DNA of 64,000 bases, taken from contig NZ_LQOU01000064.1 of NCBI RefSeq assembly GCF_002102155.1, positions 62,001 to 126,000 on the forward strand, given 5' to 3'. The notes beneath the pieces were generated by a model. The model was not told where the DNA came from. It was given only the letters and a program-made list of their open reading frames with translations, and did no database searches. Origin of the DNA: Mycobacterium europaeum. Lineage in GTDB: Bacteria; Actinomycetota; Actinomycetes; Mycobacteriales; Mycobacteriaceae. Below, in pieces: positions 1 through 7,718 of the stretch. The stretch's first letter is position 1, and each line of letters starts with the position of its first letter. Position numbers and translations under genes: made by a program.

Positions 1-1
1 G

Positions 2-829
2 GCCCTCTTCGAGGGTGATCCCCGCCGGCTCGCCGTCAGCTGGTTCGGCCATTCGACGACGCTGCTGGAGATCGACGGCTACCGGGTGCTCACCGACCCG
101 GTGTGGAGCAATCGCTGCTCACCGTCGGACCTCGTCGGGCCGCAGCGGCTGCACCCGCCGCCGGTGCAACTGGAAGGGCTGCCGGCCGTCGACGCGGTGG
201 TGATCAGCCACGACCACTACGACCACCTCGACATCGACACGGTGATGGCGTTGACGCGCACGCAGCGCGCGCCGTTCTTCGTGCCGCTCGGCGTCGGCGC
301 CCACCTGCGCGCCTGGGGGATACCCGAGCATCGCGTCGTCGAGCTCGACTGGCATCAGAGCGCCCGGGTCGACGAGCTCACCGTGACTTGTGTTCCGGCG
401 CGCCACTTTTCGGGTCGCTTCCTGGATCGCAATACGACGCTGTGGGCGTCGTGGGCGTTCGCCGGCCCCAACCACCGCGCGTATTTCGGCGGCGACACCG
501 GCTACACCAAGAGCTTCGCCCAGATCGGCGCCGACCTCGGGCCGTTCGACGTGACCCTGCTGCCCATCGGCGCTTACAACACCGCATGGCCGGACGTCCA
601 CATGAACCCGGAGGAGGCGGTCCGGGCGCACCGGGATCTCACCGAAAAAGGGCTGCTGGTGCCGATCCATTGGGGCACCTTCCGGCTGGCCCCCCACCCG
701 TGGGCCGAGCCGGTCGAACGCCTGCTGGCCGCGGCGGCACCCGAACAGGTCGACGTCGCGGTTCCCACCCCGGGGCAACGCATCGATCCCGCGGCCCCCG
801 GGAGATTCAACGCGTGGTGGCGGCTCTGA
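2..829 (+). CDS. MBL-fold metallo-hydrolase (NAPE-PLD-like, Rv0906 equivalent), 5' truncated by window
   Basis: The reading frame is open from the window edge, so the start codon lies outside; 275 residues are visible. The metallo-beta-lactamase signature is complete: HxHxDH in VISHDHYDHLD, a later His in ARHFSGR, the bridging Asp in YFGGDTGYT and the last His in PIHWGTF. The N-terminal SWFGHSTTLLEIDG block is typical of the branch related to N-acyl-phosphatidylethanolamine phospholipase D and UlaG. This points to a cytosolic Zn2+-dependent hydrolase of a phosphodiester or lipid substrate. By position before the Rv0907-like lipoprotein it matches Rv0906. The substrate cannot be read from the sequence. 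It converges on the glycosyltransferase gene 36 bp downstream. Confidence 0.88.
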   Translation, partial: ALFEGDPRRLAVSWFGHSTTLLEIDGYRVLTDPVWSNRCSPSDLVGPQRLHPPPVQLEGLPAVDAVVISHDHYDHLDIDTVMALTRTQRAPFFVPLGVGAHLRAWGIPEHRVVELDWHQSARVDELTVTCVPARHFSGRFLDRNTTLWASWAFAGPNHRAYFGGDTGYTKSFAQIGADLGPFDVTLLPIGAYNTAWPDVHMNPEEAVRAHRDLTEKGLLVPIHWGTFRLAPHPWAEPVERLLAAAAPEQVDVAVPTPGQRIDPAAPGRFNAWWRL

Positions 830-856
830 ATCCGGCGCCTGAGCGTCGACGGGCCG

Positions 857-872
857 GGCCTAGGTCTAGGCC
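857..872. terminator. palindrome between convergent genes, possible bidirectional terminator
   Basis: Two 7-nt arms (GGCCTAG / CTAGGCC) with a 2-nt spacer lie between the MBL gene and the convergent glycosyltransferase gene and overlap the latter's TAG stop. There is no U-tract, as is common in mycobacteria, so termination is only inferred. Confidence 0.3.
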
Positions 873-1969
873 AGCATGGCCAGCCAACTGCCCCACTGCT
901 CGGCCCGCCGCGCCCAGTTGTTCTCGGCCACGGCGTAAGCCACCTGGGCCTGCAGGCGCGCCTCGGTGCCGGCGGGGTCGGCGGTCCGGTCGGCCAGCAA
1001 TTGGATGACACGGTCGGCGAACGCCCCAGCGTGGGCGTGCGGATCGGCCAGCGCCGGCATCAGGTCGACGAAGCCGGCGCCCGTTTCCGGCAACGCGCCG
1101 AGATCACTGGTGACGACCGTGCAACCCGCCGCCATCGCCTCCATCACGGCGATGCACGAGGTCTCGGGGAAGGTGTTGGGGTAGGCCAGCATCGTGGCGC
1201 CGCGCAGCGCGCGAGCCAGCGCCGGCTGGGCGACCGAACCGTGATAGGTCACGCCGGGGGAGGCCCGCGCCATCTCGTAGAGCGGCTGGAACGGGTCCAC
1301 CAGGGCGTTGTAGACGCCCATGCTGCTGTAGACCTCGAGGCGGGCGTCGGGCACCGCGGCCCGGACGCGGGCGAACGCCTCCAGCAGGCGGTCCAGCCCG
1401 CGGAACGGCGTGCTGGTGTAGCAGAGGGTCGGCGGGCCCGCCTTGGCCGGCAGGATCCCGGCGTCGCCGAACAGGTCGGTGAAGGCGGGGCCCACGGCGT
1501 TGCGCAGGATGCCGATGCGCGCCGGGTCGAGCCCGAACGCCTGGTGGAAACAGTCGGCCTGCCACTCGCTGACCATGGCGAAACCGTCGAACACCGACCG
1601 GATCTCGGGCTGCGCCAGGGGCGCGACGAAGGGCTGGTCATGGGCGTGGCCGGTCCACAAGATGTGGTGCGCGCCCGGGCCGCACTGCGCCCTGAACTCG
1701 GCCAGCCTGGCATACATGACCCCGCCCATGTGCACGACGCAGTCGGCGTTTCGCAGGGCGTCGTCCCGCCCGGTGGGGATCGGCTGGCAGCGGACTCCGC
1801 GCACCACCTTGGGCTCGGCGTCGCGGGTGGCGAGCGTGACGCGGTGGCCGAGCTTCGCCAGCTCGGGCGTCAGATAGCAGGCCGCCGACTGCGAGCCGCC
1901 CAGCGGCCGTTGGAATGGCGTGTCCGGATCGTAGGCCCAGGAGGCGACGTCGATGAACACGATGTCCAT
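866..1969 (-). CDS. glycosyltransferase, GT4-like (GT-B fold)
   Basis: The 367-residue protein starts MDIVFIDVASW. An upstream in-frame Met would add 13 residues but would lie inside the promoter described here. The C-terminal half has the GT4 nucleotide-sugar motif, PETSCIAVMEAMAAGCTVVTS followed by GALPE, with the expected E-x7-E spacing, and a central YTSTPFRGLDRLLEAFARV block. The N-terminal half has the GGSQSAACYL loop expected of a GT-B acceptor domain. It is therefore probably a retaining glycosyltransferase that moves a sugar from a nucleotide donor. Neither donor nor acceptor can be named, and no polysaccharide or glycolipid cluster is adjacent. It is divergently transcribed from the beta-lactamase-like gene across 97 bp. 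Confidence 0.82.
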   Translation of the reverse strand: MDIVFIDVASWAYDPDTPFQRPLGGSQSAACYLTPELAKLGHRVTLATRDAEPKVVRGVRCQPIPTGRDDALRNADCVVHMGGVMYARLAEFRAQCGPGAHHILWTGHAHDQPFVAPLAQPEIRSVFDGFAMVSEWQADCFHQAFGLDPARIGILRNAVGPAFTDLFGDAGILPAKAGPPTLCYTSTPFRGLDRLLEAFARVRAAVPDARLEVYSSMGVYNALVDPFQPLYEMARASPGVTYHGSVAQPALARALRGATMLAYPNTFPETSCIAVMEAMAAGCTVVTSDLGALPETGAGFVDLMPALADPHAHAGAFADRVIQLLADRTADPAGTEARLQAQVAYAVAENNWARRAEQWGSWLAMLA

Positions 1970-1977
1970 GTGCCCGC

Positions 1978-1983
1978 ACTCTA
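1978..1983 (-). promoter_or_regulatory. -10 element TAGAGT of the glycosyltransferase gene (leaderless)
   Basis: On the minus strand TAGAGT ends 8 nt before the ATG at 1969. It is part of a 9-nt sequence (CTAGAGTGC) repeated in mirror image at 2054-2062. Confidence 0.5.
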
Positions 1984-2054
1984 GGTGGCCGGCCGCCGGG
2001 GTTCCCAACTGGCATGCCGGCCCGCGGAATCGCCGCGTTTCCCGGCAACCACGC

Positions 2055-2060
2055 TAGAGT
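2055..2060 (+). promoter_or_regulatory. -10 element TAGAGT of the beta-lactamase-like gene (leaderless)
   Basis: TAGAGT fits the mycobacterial TANNNT -10 and lies 6 nt before the ATG at 2067, so transcription should begin at or next to the start codon. No Shine-Dalgarno sequence is present. Confidence 0.55.
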
Positions 2061-2066
2061 GCCGCC

Positions 2067-3653
2067 ATGGCGAAACGTGCAGCAGCCGCTGCTGTCACCG
2101 TGCTGCTCGGCATGACCGGATGCGGGCCCGCGCCACCGGTATCCAGCCCGCCCGCGCTCTCCGACGCACCGCCCAACGAGGTGTCCGGAGTGGCGATCCC
2201 CGCCGGGCGCATCGACCAGGCGGTCGCAAAGCTCGACGGCCTGGTCGGCGACCTGATGAAGAGCACCGGCGTCCCGGGAATGGCGGTGGCCGTTGTTCAC
2301 GGCGGTAAAGTGCTGTACGCCAAGGGATTCGGCATGAAGGACGCGAGCAAGGGGCCGGGTCAGGGCAATCAGGTGGACGCCGACACCGTCTTCCAGCTGG
2401 CCTCGGTGTCCAAATCGGTCGGTGCGACGGTGGTCGCGCACGAAGTCAGTGCCGGCGCAGTCGCGTGGGACACCCCGGTGGCGGCCAAGCTGCCGTGGCT
2501 GACGCTGAGCGATCCCTACGTCACCAGCCACGTGAGCATCGGAGACCTGTATTCGCATCGTTCCGGGCTGCCCGACCACGCCGGTGACAAACTCGAAGAC
2601 CTGGGTTACGGCCGGCGGCAGACGCTGGAACGGCTGAAGTACCTGCCGCTGGCCCCGTTTCGAATCAGCTACGCCTACACCAACTATGGTGTGACCGCCG
2701 CCGCCGAGGCGGTGGCCGCCGCGGCGGGCAAGCCGTGGGAGGACCTGTCTGAGGAGGCGCTCTACCGCCCCCTGGGCATGGCCTCGACCAGTTCGCGCTT
2801 CGCGGACTTCCTCGCGCGCCCCAACCACGCCGTCAACCACATCAAGATCGCCGGCAGGTGGGAGGCCCGGTTCCAGCGGGATCCGGACCCGCAGTCACCC
2901 GCGGGCGGCGTCAGCTCGTCGGTCAACGACATGGCCCGCTGGCTGATGATGCTGCTGGGCAACGGAACTTACGACGGCCGGCGGATCACCTCCCCGGAGG
3001 CCCTGCTGCCCGCGAGCAGCCCGCAGACGGTTTCGTCGCCGGCGAAGACGCCCAACGCGCGCTCCGGGTTCTACGGATACGGCTTCAACGCGTCGGTTGA
3101 TTCCTCGGGGCGCACCGAGTACAGCCATTCCGGCGCCTTCGACCTGGGGGCCGCGACGAACTTCGTGGTCATGCCCGCCGAGGATCTGGGCATCATCGCG
3201 CTGACGAACGGCGCGCCGTATGGTATCCCCGAAACGCTGACCGCCCAATTCATGGATCTGGTTCAGTACGGCCAGATCCGCGAGGATTGGGCGGCTTTGT
3301 ACCAGAAGGCGATCGGCTGGCTGAACAATCCGGAGGGCTCGCTGGTCGGCAAGCAGCCACCGGCCAACCCCGCCCCGCCCCGGCCGCTGGGCGACTACAC
3401 CGGGGTCTACGCCAGCGACTACTGGGGCCCGGCCGTCGTCACCGAACGCGACGGCGCGCTGCAGCTGGCGATGGGCCCGAAGAACCGGACGGTCACCCTG
3501 ACCCACTGGGACGGCGACACCTTCACTTTCGGGCTGACCGACGAAAACGCCCCGCCGGGAACGATTTCCAAGGCCATATTTTCTGGTTCGCCGGTCCGCA
3601 CACTGAACCTGGAGTACTACGACTCGGACAAGCTGGGAACGTTCACCCGATGA
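2067..3653 (+). CDS. serine hydrolase / beta-lactamase family lipoprotein (Rv0907-like)
   Basis: This 528-residue class C beta-lactamase/penicillin-binding-like hydrolase starts MAKRAAAAAVTVLLGMTGCG, a lipoprotein signal peptide with a lipobox-type Cys near residue 19, so it should be anchored outside the membrane. The catalytic triad motifs are present: SVSK (S113-K116), YTN in SYAYTNYG, and HSG in YSHSGAFDLG replacing KTG. A C-terminal domain of about 130 residues follows, as in esterase/DD-peptidase relatives. Peptidoglycan or ester hydrolysis is possible; antibiotic resistance should not be assumed from the fold. Its stop overlaps the ctpE start (ATGA), indicating one transcript. Confidence 0.85.
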   Translation: MAKRAAAAAVTVLLGMTGCGPAPPVSSPPALSDAPPNEVSGVAIPAGRIDQAVAKLDGLVGDLMKSTGVPGMAVAVVHGGKVLYAKGFGMKDASKGPGQGNQVDADTVFQLASVSKSVGATVVAHEVSAGAVAWDTPVAAKLPWLTLSDPYVTSHVSIGDLYSHRSGLPDHAGDKLEDLGYGRRQTLERLKYLPLAPFRISYAYTNYGVTAAAEAVAAAAGKPWEDLSEEALYRPLGMASTSSRFADFLARPNHAVNHIKIAGRWEARFQRDPDPQSPAGGVSSSVNDMARWLMMLLGNGTYDGRRITSPEALLPASSPQTVSSPAKTPNARSGFYGYGFNASVDSSGRTEYSHSGAFDLGAATNFVVMPAEDLGIIALTNGAPYGIPETLTAQFMDLVQYGQIREDWAALYQKAIGWLNNPEGSLVGKQPPANPAPPRPLGDYTGVYASDYWGPAVVTERDGALQLAMGPKNRTVTLTHWDGDTFTFGLTDENAPPGTISKAIFSGSPVRTLNLEYYDSDKLGTFTR

Positions 3654-6022
3654 TCGCGGGCCTGACCGATGCCGAGGTGGCGCAGCGGGTCGCCGAAGGC
3701 AAGAGCAACGCGGCCCGGGAGCGTGCCACCCGCAGCATCCCGGACATCGTGCGCGCCAACGTCTTCACCCGGATCAATGCGATCCTGGGGGTGCTGCTGC
3801 TGATCGTGGTGGCGACCGGTTCACTGATCAACGGGATGTTCGGCCTGCTGATCGTGGCCAACAGCGTGGTCGGCATGGTCCAGGAAATCCGGGCCAAACA
3901 GACGCTGGACACCCTGGCCATCGTCGGGCAGGCAAAGCCCCTGGTGCGCAGGCGATCCGGGACCCGTACCTTGCCGCCGGCCGAGGTGGTGCTGGACGAC
4001 ATCATCGAGCTCGGGCCGGGCGACCAGGTGGTGGTCGACGGTCAGGTCGTCGAAGAGACCAACCTGGAGGTCGACGAGTCGCTGCTGACCGGGGAGGCCG
4101 ATCCCGTCGACAAGGCCACCGGCGACGCGGTGATGTCGGGCAGCTTCGTCGTCGCCGGCGCGGGCGCCTATCGCGCCACAAAGGTCGGGCCGGAGGCCTA
4201 TGCCGCCAAGCTCGCCGAGGAGGCCAGCAAGTTCACGCTGGTCAAATCCGAACTCCGCAACGGCATCAACCGGATCCTGCAGTTCATCACCTACCTGCTG
4301 GTGCCGGCCGGTCTGCTCACGATCTACACCCAGTTGTTCACCACCCACGTCGGCTGGCGGCAGTCCGTGCTCCGGGCGGTGGGTGCGCTGGTGCCGATGG
4401 TGCCCGAAGGCCTGGTGCTGCTGACATCGGTCGCGTTCGCCGTCGGGGTGATCCGGCTCGGGCAGCGCCGGTGCCTGGTGCAGGAGCTGCCCGCCATCGA
4501 GGGCCTCGCGCGGGTCGACGTGGTCTGCGCGGACAAGACGGGCACGCTGACCGAGACCGGCATGCGCGTCGCGGGTGTCGAGGAACTCGGAGCGGCACAG
4601 CGGAACCCGGTCGACGAGGCGCTGGCGGCGTTGGCCGCCGCCGACCCGCGTCCCAACGCCAGCATGCAGGCGATCGCCGAAACCTATCGACGGCCGCCGG
4701 ACTGGATCGCCACGGCGACCGCGCCGTTCAAGTCGGCCACCAAGTGGAGCGGGGTGTCCTACCCCGACCACGGCAACTGGGTGATCGGCGCGCCGGATGT
4801 GCTGCTCGACCCGGCGTCGGCCGCGGCCGAACAGGCCGAGCGGATCGGCGCGCAGGGTCTGCGGGTGCTGCTCGTGGGCACCGGTGACGTGGCCGTCGAC
4901 CACCCGGACGCCCCGGGCCGCGTCACCCCCGTCGCGCTGGTGGTCCTCGAGCAAAGAGTGCGCCCCGACGCCGCCCAGACGCTGGATTACTTTGCCGAGC
5001 AGGGCGTTTCCGTCAAGGTGATCTCCGGCGACAACGCGGTTTCCGTCGCTGCCGTCGCCGACAAGCTCGGGCTGCGCGGTGAAACCATGGACGCGCGCCG
5101 GCTCCCGTCCGAGCCCACGCAACTGGCCGACGTGCTGGACACCTACACCACCTTCGGTCGCGTGCGGCCCGACCAGAAGCGGGCAATGGTGCACGCCCTG
5201 CAATCGCACGGGCACACCGTCGCGATGACCGGCGACGGTGTCAACGACGTGCTGGCCCTCAAGGACGCCGACATCGGCGTCGCGATGGGCGCCGGTAGCC
5301 CGGCGTCGCGGGCCGTCGCGCAGATCGTGTTGCTGGACAACCGCTTTGCCACCCTGCCGTATGTCGTCGGCGAGGGCCGGCGGGTCATCGGCAACATCGA
5401 GCGGGTCGCCAACCTGTTCTTGACCAAGACCGTCTACTCGGTGCTGCTGGCGCTGCTGGTCGGCATCGAGTGCCTGTTCTCCAAGCCGCTCAAGGCCGAT
5501 CCCTTGCTGTATCCGTTCCAGCCGATCCACGTCACCATCGCCGCGTGGTTCACCATCGGAATCCCGGCGTTCATTCTGTCGCTCGCCCCGAACAACGAAC
5601 GCGCCTATCCCGGATTCGTGCGGCGGGTACTCACTTCGGCGCTGCCGTCCGGGCTGATCGCCGGCGCCGCGACGTTCGCCTCCTACCTGGTGGCCTATCA
5701 CGGCCGGCACGCGACGTTCCAGCAACAGGAGCAGGCGTCGACCGCGGCCCTGATCACGCTGCTGATGACCGCGCTGTGGGTGCTCGCGGTGGTGGCGCGC
5801 CCCTACCAGTGGTGGCGGGTCGCGCTGGTCGTCGGTTGCGGCCTGGCCTACCTGGTGATCTTCAGCCTCCCGCTGGCCCGCAGAGCGTTCCTGCTCGATC
5901 CCACCGATGTCGCGGTGACGTCGGCCGCCGTGGGGATCGGGGTGCTGGGCGCCGCCGCCATCGAGGTGATGTGGTGGGTGCGGGCCCGGATCCTGGGCGT
6001 GCGGCCGCGGTTGTGGCGCTGA
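3650..6022 (+). CDS. ctpE: P-type cation-transporting ATPase CtpE (calcium)
   Basis: The 790-residue membrane ATPase carries the phosphorylation site DKTGTLTETG (D295), an actuator loop LLTGEADPVDK (TGEA rather than the usual TGES), the hinge MTGDGVNDVLALKDADIGVAMG, and hydrophobic segments at about 45-80, 215-265 and 580-760. The 4th membrane segment reads VPMVPEGL, the PEGL motif of P2-type pumps. From the family, mycobacterial CtpE is a plasma-membrane Ca2+ transporter needed for surface integrity. The ATG at 3650 overlaps the preceding stop and gives a length matching the roughly 797-residue M. tuberculosis protein; an open frame runs further upstream but is antisense-like filler. TGEA is probably a CtpE subfamily trait, not a defect. 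Confidence 0.93.
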   Translation: MIAGLTDAEVAQRVAEGKSNAARERATRSIPDIVRANVFTRINAILGVLLLIVVATGSLINGMFGLLIVANSVVGMVQEIRAKQTLDTLAIVGQAKPLVRRRSGTRTLPPAEVVLDDIIELGPGDQVVVDGQVVEETNLEVDESLLTGEADPVDKATGDAVMSGSFVVAGAGAYRATKVGPEAYAAKLAEEASKFTLVKSELRNGINRILQFITYLLVPAGLLTIYTQLFTTHVGWRQSVLRAVGALVPMVPEGLVLLTSVAFAVGVIRLGQRRCLVQELPAIEGLARVDVVCADKTGTLTETGMRVAGVEELGAAQRNPVDEALAALAAADPRPNASMQAIAETYRRPPDWIATATAPFKSATKWSGVSYPDHGNWVIGAPDVLLDPASAAAEQAERIGAQGLRVLLVGTGDVAVDHPDAPGRVTPVALVVLEQRVRPDAAQTLDYFAEQGVSVKVISGDNAVSVAAVADKLGLRGETMDARRLPSEPTQLADVLDTYTTFGRVRPDQKRAMVHALQSHGHTVAMTGDGVNDVLALKDADIGVAMGAGSPASRAVAQIVLLDNRFATLPYVVGEGRRVIGNIERVANLFLTKTVYSVLLALLVGIECLFSKPLKADPLLYPFQPIHVTIAAWFTIGIPAFILSLAPNNERAYPGFVRRVLTSALPSGLIAGAATFASYLVAYHGRHATFQQQEQASTAALITLLMTALWVLAVVARPYQWWRVALVVGCGLAYLVIFSLPLARRAFLLDPTDVAVTSAAVGIGVLGAAAIEVMWWVRARILGVRPRLWR

Positions 6023-6089
6023 CCGCCCGATCGCCCGCGCGCGGGGCGCAGGCGGACAAGTAGGATTTCGGCGGGGAAAGGACGGGTAC

Positions 6090-6278
6090 ATGGGATTCCT
6101 GGACAAGGCCAAAGAGCTGTTGTCGCAGAACGCCGACAAGGTCGAGACCGCAATCGACAAGGCCGGCGAGTTCGTCGACGACAAGACGCAGGGCAAGTAC
6201 TCCGACACCATCCACAAAGTGCAAGAAGAGGCCAAGAAGGCGGCCGAATCAGCGGCAAAAGGCGACAACCAGAACTGA
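6090..6278 (+). CDS. MT0933-like antitoxin (Rv0909 equivalent)
   Basis: The 62-residue, strongly charged, alanine/lysine-rich helical protein (MGFLDKAKELLSQNADKVE...) matches the MT0933-like antitoxin family. A clear ribosome site, GGAAAGGA, precedes the ATG. The next gene begins 4 bp downstream and encodes the cognate SRPBCC protein; in M. tuberculosis the two are listed as a toxin-antitoxin pair. The low-complexity amphipathic sequence could also fit a general stress protein (CsbD-like), so the antitoxin role rests on family assignment. Confidence 0.8.
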   Translation: MGFLDKAKELLSQNADKVETAIDKAGEFVDDKTQGKYSDTIHKVQEEAKKAAESAAKGDNQN

Positions 6279-6282
6279 GCTC

Positions 6283-6753
6283 ATGGCGAAACTCTCCGGA
6301 TCCATCGACGTCCCGCTGCCACCCGAGGTGGCCTGGAAGCATGCCTCCGACCTGGCCCGGTTCAAGGACTGGCTGACCATTCACCGGGTGTGGCGCAGCA
6401 GACTGCCCGACGACATCGACAAAGGCACGGTCGTGGAGTCGATCGTGGAAGTCAAGGGCATGTACAACCGGATCAAGTGGACGGTCGTCCGGTACAAGCC
6501 GCCGGAGGGCATGACGCTCAACGGCGACGGCGTCGGTGGCGTCAAGGTGAAACTGATGGCCAAAGTCCAGCCCGCGGAGGAGGGCTCCGTCGTCAGCTTC
6601 GACGTTCACCTCGGTGGCCCGGCGCTGTTCGGGCCGATCGGCATGATCGTCGCCGCCGCGCTGCGTGGCGACATCGACACGTCGCTGCAGAACTTCGTCA
6701 CGGTGTTCACTCGCCCCGACCCCGGCATGAACGGTTCCGGCGGGCACCGCTGA
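6283..6753 (+). CDS. SRPBCC family protein, putative toxin (Rv0910 equivalent)
   Basis: The 156-residue protein has a START/polyketide-cyclase-like (SRPBCC) fold: N-terminal SGSIDVPLPPEVAWKHASDL, central GMYNRIKWTVVRY and a C-terminal helix with RGDIDTSLQNFVTVF. This fold makes a deep hydrophobic pocket, and members bind lipids or small hydrophobic ligands. The gene follows the antitoxin by 4 bp, matching Rv0909-Rv0910. A toxin role is known only by analogy; no nuclease or other toxin motif is visible. The C-terminus is about 12 residues longer than I remember for Rv0910. Confidence 0.78.
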   Translation: MAKLSGSIDVPLPPEVAWKHASDLARFKDWLTIHRVWRSRLPDDIDKGTVVESIVEVKGMYNRIKWTVVRYKPPEGMTLNGDGVGGVKVKLMAKVQPAEEGSVVSFDVHLGGPALFGPIGMIVAAALRGDIDTSLQNFVTVFTRPDPGMNGSGGHR

Positions 6754-6782
6754 CCGAGGAGCGCCACGCTCGCGTGGTCGGT

Positions 6783-6788
6783 TAATCT
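6783..6788 (+). promoter_or_regulatory. -10 element TAATCT, leaderless promoter
   Basis: TAATCT (TANNNT) lies 7 nt before the ATG at 6796. No ribosome-binding sequence is present. Confidence 0.45.
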
Positions 6789-6795
6789 CGCTGAC

Positions 6796-7230
6796 ATGAC
6801 TCGCCGGCTGCGCCCTGGTTGGCTGGTTGCGCTTTTCGCGTTGGTGATCTCGGCCAGCGCGTGGCTACCGTGGCTGACGACGGCGGTCAACGGCGGGGGC
6901 TGGGCCAACGGCATCGGCGGCGCTCACGGCAACTTGGAACTTCCGCGGGGGTTCGGCGCCGGCCAGCTCATCGTGCTGCTGTCCTCGGCGCTGCTGGTGA
7001 CCGGGGCGATGGTCGGCCGCGGCCTTGCGGTGCGTCTCGCTTCCGTTGCGGCGCTGGTGATTTCGCTGCTCATCGTCGCCCTGACGGCGTGGTACTACAA
7101 GCTCAACGTCAATCCGCCGGTGTCGGCGCAATACGGTCTCTATGTCGCCGCGATCGCGGCGGTCTGTGCGGTGGTGTGTTCCATCGCGGCCGTCATCGCG
7201 GCCCTGGCGTCCGGCGGGCCCGGTCGCTGA
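6796..7230 (+). CDS. small four-helix membrane protein of unknown function
   Basis: The 144 residues contain four hydrophobic segments at about 8-28, 53-72, 78-100 and 114-138, with a basic N-terminus (MTRRLRPG) that should stay inside. The first external loop is Gly-rich (NGGGWANGIGGAHGN). I see no catalytic motif and do not recognise a named family. It has its own leaderless promoter and converges on the VOC gene with only 5 bp between stops. It resembles the many small uncharacterised integral membrane proteins of mycobacteria. Confidence 0.72.
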   Translation: MTRRLRPGWLVALFALVISASAWLPWLTTAVNGGGWANGIGGAHGNLELPRGFGAGQLIVLLSSALLVTGAMVGRGLAVRLASVAALVISLLIVALTAWYYKLNVNPPVSAQYGLYVAAIAAVCAVVCSIAAVIAALASGGPGR

Positions 7231-7235
7231 GGTCT

Positions 7236-7718
7236 TTACGGCGTCGGGAACTCGTGTGTTCCTGACGTGGAGCTGTCGCCGGGCTCGTTGACACCGAACA
7301 CGAAGGGCGCGAACACGATCTCGCGGCCGTCCGGGTCGCGGTAGGTGAGCGCGCCCGTCGCCTCCCAGTACGCATGCTGTTCGACGGGTTCGACGCCCGC
7401 CGCTCGCAGGCGGACGATCGCCCCCTGCTGGGCCTGCCGGTCGGGGAAGTACAGGCACAGCTGTTCGTGGGGGTCCACCGCGACCGGCTCGGCGGATTCC
7501 ACGATCTCCAGGGTCAGGTTCCAGCTGGGCAGGCCGAAGATCGCGCCGTTGCTGCCGTAGCTGTCGGCGAACGTCTCGTAGAGCGGCAACCCCACCAGCT
7601 CGCGGTAAAACCGCACCGCCTCTTGGAAGTTCGACGACCGGCGCGCAAAACGAATGCCGCCGATCGACGCCAGTTGCATCGGCCAGTGCGTGGTCCGACG
7701 GAGCTTGTGCGCCTCCAT
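7236..7718 (-). CDS. VOC (glyoxalase/bleomycin-resistance) family protein
   Basis: The protein is about 160 residues with one or two beta-alpha-beta-beta-beta modules: IGGIRFARRSSNFQEAVRFYREL, then LCLYFPDRQAQQGAIVRLRAAGVEP and YRDPDGREIVFAPF, a typical VOC C-terminal strand with a metal-ligand Glu. The family binds divalent metal and carries out isomerisation, epoxide opening or dioxygenation. The ATG at 7718 overlaps the carotenoid oxygenase stop by one base; a GTG at 7721 is an alternative. The tight coupling suggests a shared transcript with the carotenoid oxygenase and thiolase genes. The substrate is unknown. Confidence 0.8.
   Translation of the reverse strand: MEAHKLRRTTHWPMQLASIGGIRFARRSSNFQEAVRFYRELVGLPLYETFADSYGSNGAIFGLPSWNLTLEIVESAEPVAVDPHEQLCLYFPDRQAQQGAIVRLRAAGVEPVEQHAYWEATGALTYRDPDGREIVFAPFVFGVNEPGDSSTSGTHEFPTP

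Noticed and set aside
3821..6268. Minus-strand frame of 815 codons opposite ctpE
   Set aside because: CtpE and the following antitoxin gene explain the region completely. The frame is rich in His, Gln and Arg, typical of antisense to GC-rich genes.
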